From NCBI RefSeq assembly GCF_000961885.1, contig NZ_JZKH01000026.1, positions 26,910 to 90,909 on the forward strand: 64,000 nucleotides of DNA. The letters run 5' to 3'. Position 1 is the first letter of the stretch; every line of letters begins with the position of its first letter. Of this stretch, positions 61,424 to 64,000 are shown piece after piece. Both the position numbers and the translations under genes were made by a program. The notes under the pieces are model-generated. The model was not told where the DNA came from, made no database searches, and saw nothing but the letters and a program-made list of their open reading frames with translations. The DNA is from Streptomyces rubellomurinus. Its GTDB lineage: Bacteria; Actinomycetota; Actinomycetes; Streptomycetales; Streptomycetaceae.

Positions 61424-64000
61424 TCAGTGCCCGCCGCGGATCAGGTGGAGGGCGAAGCCGCGGTCGGTGGACATCCGCGGGGTCTTGACCTCCGTCACGC
61501 CGGTGGCGTCGTCGTGGAACCAGCCGGAGCCGGCCGCGTCGAGGGCGGCCGCGGAGCCGAGCTTCGGCAGCGGGCCGCCCTGGGTGACGACCAGCCGGGG
61601 CGCGGCCTGGCCGTGAACGGTGAAGCGGTAGCCGCGGGCCTCCGGCTTGCCGCTGTAACTGCCCTCGCTGGCACCGACGTCGACGGTGGTGACGGCGCCG
61701 TTCGCGTGCACGTCGACGCGCTGGGTGGCGGCGGAGCCGCCCGCGTACTGACGGGTGACGCCGTCGTCCTCGTACAGGGTGTAGCTGGAGTCGCCCTGCG
61801 GGTAGAGGTCGTAGTCGAGCTCGCCGCGGTCCCTGGTCTCCCAGGAGAGCGTGCCCTTGGGCCACATCGGGACGATCGCGCCGCCGCGGACGAACAGCGG
61901 CAGGGTGTCGAGCGGGGCCGAGTAGTTGTCGATCGTGGTCGGGCCCTGGTAGGTGCGCCCGGTCCAGTAGTCGGTCCAGGTGCCGGCCGGCAGGTGGATG
62001 CCGTTGCGGACGGCGGTGTCGGAGTAGACCGGGGCGACCAGGAAGTCCGGCCCGGCCAGGAACTCGTACTTCGCGTCCGGGCCGAGCGCGGCCGGGTCGT
62101 CCGGGTACTCCAGGGCGAGCGGGCGCACCGCGCCGATGCCGGTCCGGGTGGCCTCCGCCGAGAGGGTGTACATGTACGGCAGCAGCCGCTCCTTGAGCTG
62201 CAGGTACTTGCGGTTGATCGAGGTGTACGGCTCGCCGTCCAGCCACGGCTGCTGGTCGCGCTGCTGCTTGCCGGTCATGTCCTTCGCCCAGCCGTCCATC
62301 GTCATGATGGTCGGGATGAAGGCCTTCCACTGCAGGTCGCGGGTGTACATCTTCGGGTCGCGGCGGAAGATCGAGCCGACGTCGCCGGTGTCGTACGCGA
62401 TGCCGGACATGGTGGCGCCCGCGTAGGTGGGGATCTGCCAGCGGATGTAGTCCCAGGACAGGCTCTGGTCGCCGCTCCACAGCACGCCGCAGCGCTGCGC
62501 GCCGGCCCAGGAGACGGGCAGCCAGACGAAGCCGCGGGCGTCGCTGTTGTCCTCGATGCCCGCCTTGGCCTGGTCGCAGGCGTTCAGCGCGAAGTCGTAG
62601 CCGTTGCCGACCCAGGCGACGTCGAGCTTGCGCACCCGGACGCCGGCCTTGACCTCGGCGGCCTGGTTGGGCAGGCCGTTCTGGGTCCACAGGCCGAGCT
62701 GGGCGTGGTCCTTGCGCAGGCCCGTGCCGGTCTGCGGCAGGTTCTCGTAGCCGCAGCCGTAGCCGTCGTTGACCAGCATCCAGCCGAGCGGCATCTGCTG
62801 CTGGACGTAGCCGTCGGCGATCTTGAGGGCGTCGAGGGTGTGGCGCTCGCCGCGGTTGGCGTTGTGCAGGTAGCAGTCGGAGTCGCCGGGTTCCAGGCCG
62901 TACACGGGCGGCATGAACGGCTTGCCCACCAGGGCCGTGTAGCGGCCGATCACGGACTTCACGTCGCCGGTGAAGTAGTAGGCGTCCAGGCGGCGTTCCT
63001 GCTGGCCGGTGCGCACGGGCGAGCCGAAGTCGTAGATCCCGGGGGCGAAGGTGTTGCGGAAGACGCCGTAGCCGGCGGTGGAGACGTAGAACGGCTGCGA
63101 GTTGTTGTAACCGCCCTCGTTCCAGTCGAAGCTGTTGGCGACGTGGACGGTGTGGTCGCGGTGCGAGAAGCTGCCGTTCTGCTCGCCGCCGCCGAAGAAC
63201 TGCTCGTCGGCGCCGCGCCGCAGGCTCTGCCGCAGGCCGCTGGTGCTCCAGCGCAGCGGGGCGTCCTCCTGCCAGATCGCGGTGCCGTCGGCGTGGTACA
63301 GGCCGAAGCGCAGCGGGTGCTTGTAGACCCGCAGGACGGTGTCGCCGGCGCGGATGCCGTAGTAGTCGCCGGCGTCGAACGAGCTGGTGTCGCGCCGGGG
63401 TTGGGGCTGGGTGCGGACGATGGTGCTGCCCGCCGGGTCGGTGAGCACGCCGTCCGGGGCGGCGCGCAGGCGCAGCTGGTCGTCGGCGAGGAAGTCGACC
63501 TTGGCCCGGAGGGTGCCGGCGGCGATGTCGTAGCTGCCCTGGCCGCCGCTGAAGGAGGTGAGGTCCCCGGCGTCGCTGGTCTGCGGGAGGTAGGCGCGGC
63601 CGGTGAAGGAGCCGCCGTGCACGTCGTAGGGGACGACCAGGACGTGGTAGGTGCCGGAGGCCTTGGGGATGACGGTGGCCTCCGGGTCGGCGGTGCCCGC
63701 GCTGGAGGCGACCTGCTTCCCGGCGGCGTCGAAGACGTACAGGTCGAAGTCGTCGGTGGGGTTCTGCCACTGGACGGAGACCGGGACGCCGCCCTCCGGG
63801 TTGTCGTCCCAGTAGCCGGCCGGCACGTTCACGGTGACGTCGAAGCGGCCGCAGACGGCGCCGCCCGGGTCCTGGTCGGCGCTCGGGCAGCTGGTGGCAT
63901 CGCCGAGGGTGCCCTTGGCGTACTGCGGGCTCTGCCAGGTGGCGCTCTGGTGGTCGCGGTCGAGGACGGCGGACGGGGTGGTGGCGGCGTGGGCCGGGAG
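61424..64000 (-). CDS. Secreted GH31-family glycosidase (5' end beyond window)
   Basis: At least 858 aa; the frame stays open to the window edge. The edge-proximal residues [12 protein letters not shown] look like a signal peptide end. A PPC-like domain follows ([16 protein letters not shown]), then the GH31 N-domain, a TIM barrel with [13 protein letters not shown] (expected nucleophile Asp) and [20 protein letters not shown] (expected acid/base Asp), and a C-terminal DUF5110-like domain ([20 protein letters not shown]). It should hydrolyse alpha-glucosidic or related bonds outside the cell. A strong terminator follows. Confidence 0.9.
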   Translation of the reverse strand, partial: LPAHAATTPSAVLDRDHQSATWQSPQYAKGTLGDATSCPSADQDPGGAVCGRFDVTVNVPAGYWDDNPEGGVPVSVQWQNPTDDFDLYVFDAAGKQVASSAGTADPEATVIPKASGTYHVLVVPYDVHGGSFTGRAYLPQTSDAGDLTSFSGGQGSYDIAAGTLRAKVDFLADDQLRLRAAPDGVLTDPAGSTIVRTQPQPRRDTSSFDAGDYYGIRAGDTVLRVYKHPLRFGLYHADGTAIWQEDAPLRWSTSGLRQSLRRGADEQFFGGGEQNGSFSHRDHTVHVANSFDWNEGGYNNSQPFYVSTAGYGVFRNTFAPGIYDFGSPVRTGQQERRLDAYYFTGDVKSVIGRYTALVGKPFMPPVYGLEPGDSDCYLHNANRGERHTLDALKIADGYVQQQMPLGWMLVNDGYGCGYENLPQTGTGLRKDHAQLGLWTQNGLPNQAAEVKAGVRVRKLDVAWVGNGYDFALNACDQAKAGIEDNSDARGFVWLPVSWAGAQRCGVLWSGDQSLSWDYIRWQIPTYAGATMSGIAYDTGDVGSIFRRDPKMYTRDLQWKAFIPTIMTMDGWAKDMTGKQQRDQQPWLDGEPYTSINRKYLQLKERLLPYMYTLSAEATRTGIGAVRPLALEYPDDPAALGPDAKYEFLAGPDFLVAPVYSDTAVRNGIHLPAGTWTDYWTGRTYQGPTTIDNYSAPLDTLPLFVRGGAIVPMWPKGTLSWETRDRGELDYDLYPQGDSSYTLYEDDGVTRQYAGGSAATQRVDVHANGAVTTVDVGASEGSYSGKPEARGYRFTVHGQAAPRLVVTQGGPLPKLGSAAALDAAGSGWFHDDATGVTEVKTPRMSTDRGFALHLIRGGH

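Noticed and set aside
56727..63770. An apparent 2347-codon open frame on the minus strand
   Set aside because: Only the part from 59579 downward has domain content; the upstream part lies out of frame over the ligase-kinase and GH31 genes and is Arg/Pro-rich noise, common in very GC-rich DNA.
1..64000. CRISPR array, tRNA or rRNA genes
   Set aside because: No spaced direct repeats of CRISPR type and no tRNA/rRNA signatures were noticed on either strand by eye.

Overview
The window is very GC-rich with strong third-position G/C bias, frequent GTG starts and many 1- to 4-base start/stop overlaps. The gene families (gas vesicle cluster, ArpA-like receptors, DUF4383, GvpO) point to a filamentous actinomycete of the Streptomycetaceae (Streptomyces or Kitasatospora). 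No rRNA, tRNA or CRISPR array was seen. It looks like ordinary chromosome with accessory islands and one small decay zone.

Region by region. 0-3.5 kb: a zinc-type metal ABC transporter (ATPase and two permeases) with a Zur-like Fur repressor, preceded in frame by the tail of a CobW-type GTPase. 3.7-18.7 kb: a stress and lipid-modification island. It holds an FAD oxidoreductase, DUF1295 protein, one full and one truncated cyclopropane-fatty-acid synthase, DUF1365 protein, an ECF sigma factor with zinc-type anti-sigma factor, a fasciclin lipoprotein, a membrane molybdopterin oxidoreductase, two glycosyltransferases, an FeS photolyase-like protein and a DUF4383 membrane protein. 19-20.7 kb: small hypothetical genes and CsbD. 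20.7-26.4 kb: a ten-gene, translationally coupled gas vesicle operon on the minus strand, with unusual charged-tail proteins at its head.

26.5-27.3 kb: a broken acyl-AMP ligase/polyketide loading gene. 27.5-34.6 kb: SDR enzymes, a TetR regulator with twin operators, SRPBCC protein, pirin, AhpD-like protein, serine hydrolase and alpha/beta hydrolase. 34.8-37.1 kb: an LRR protein, then an editing-domain-less threonyl-tRNA synthetase behind a Thr-leader/terminator attenuator. 37.2-42.6 kb: VOC protein with divergent MarR, a GT1 enzyme, an NlpC/P60 hydrolase, and two ArpA/ScbR-like receptors with a near-consensus 22-bp butyrolactone-type operator. 42.7-47.8 kb: a second-type NAD-dependent DNA ligase, a PrmC-like methyltransferase with a structured leader, and a divergent SDR/MarR pair. 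47.8-54.1 kb: MFS/ArsR pair, then a decay zone with frameshifted genes, an IS256 remnant, a recombinase tail and a uridine-kinase-like gene. 54.2-56.7 kb: secreted beta-propeller protein and dienelactone hydrolase. 56.7-61.3 kb: a two-gene RNA repair cassette (RNA ligase-kinase; MJ1316-EEP-2H-nucleotidyltransferase). 61.4-64 kb: a secreted GH31 glycosidase cut by the window edge.

The most interesting parts are the RNA repair cassette, the Thr attenuator, the ArpA-type operator, the gas vesicle operon with complementary charged tails, and the leader of the PrmC-like gene. All functional statements rest on reading the translated sequence; no database search was possible.
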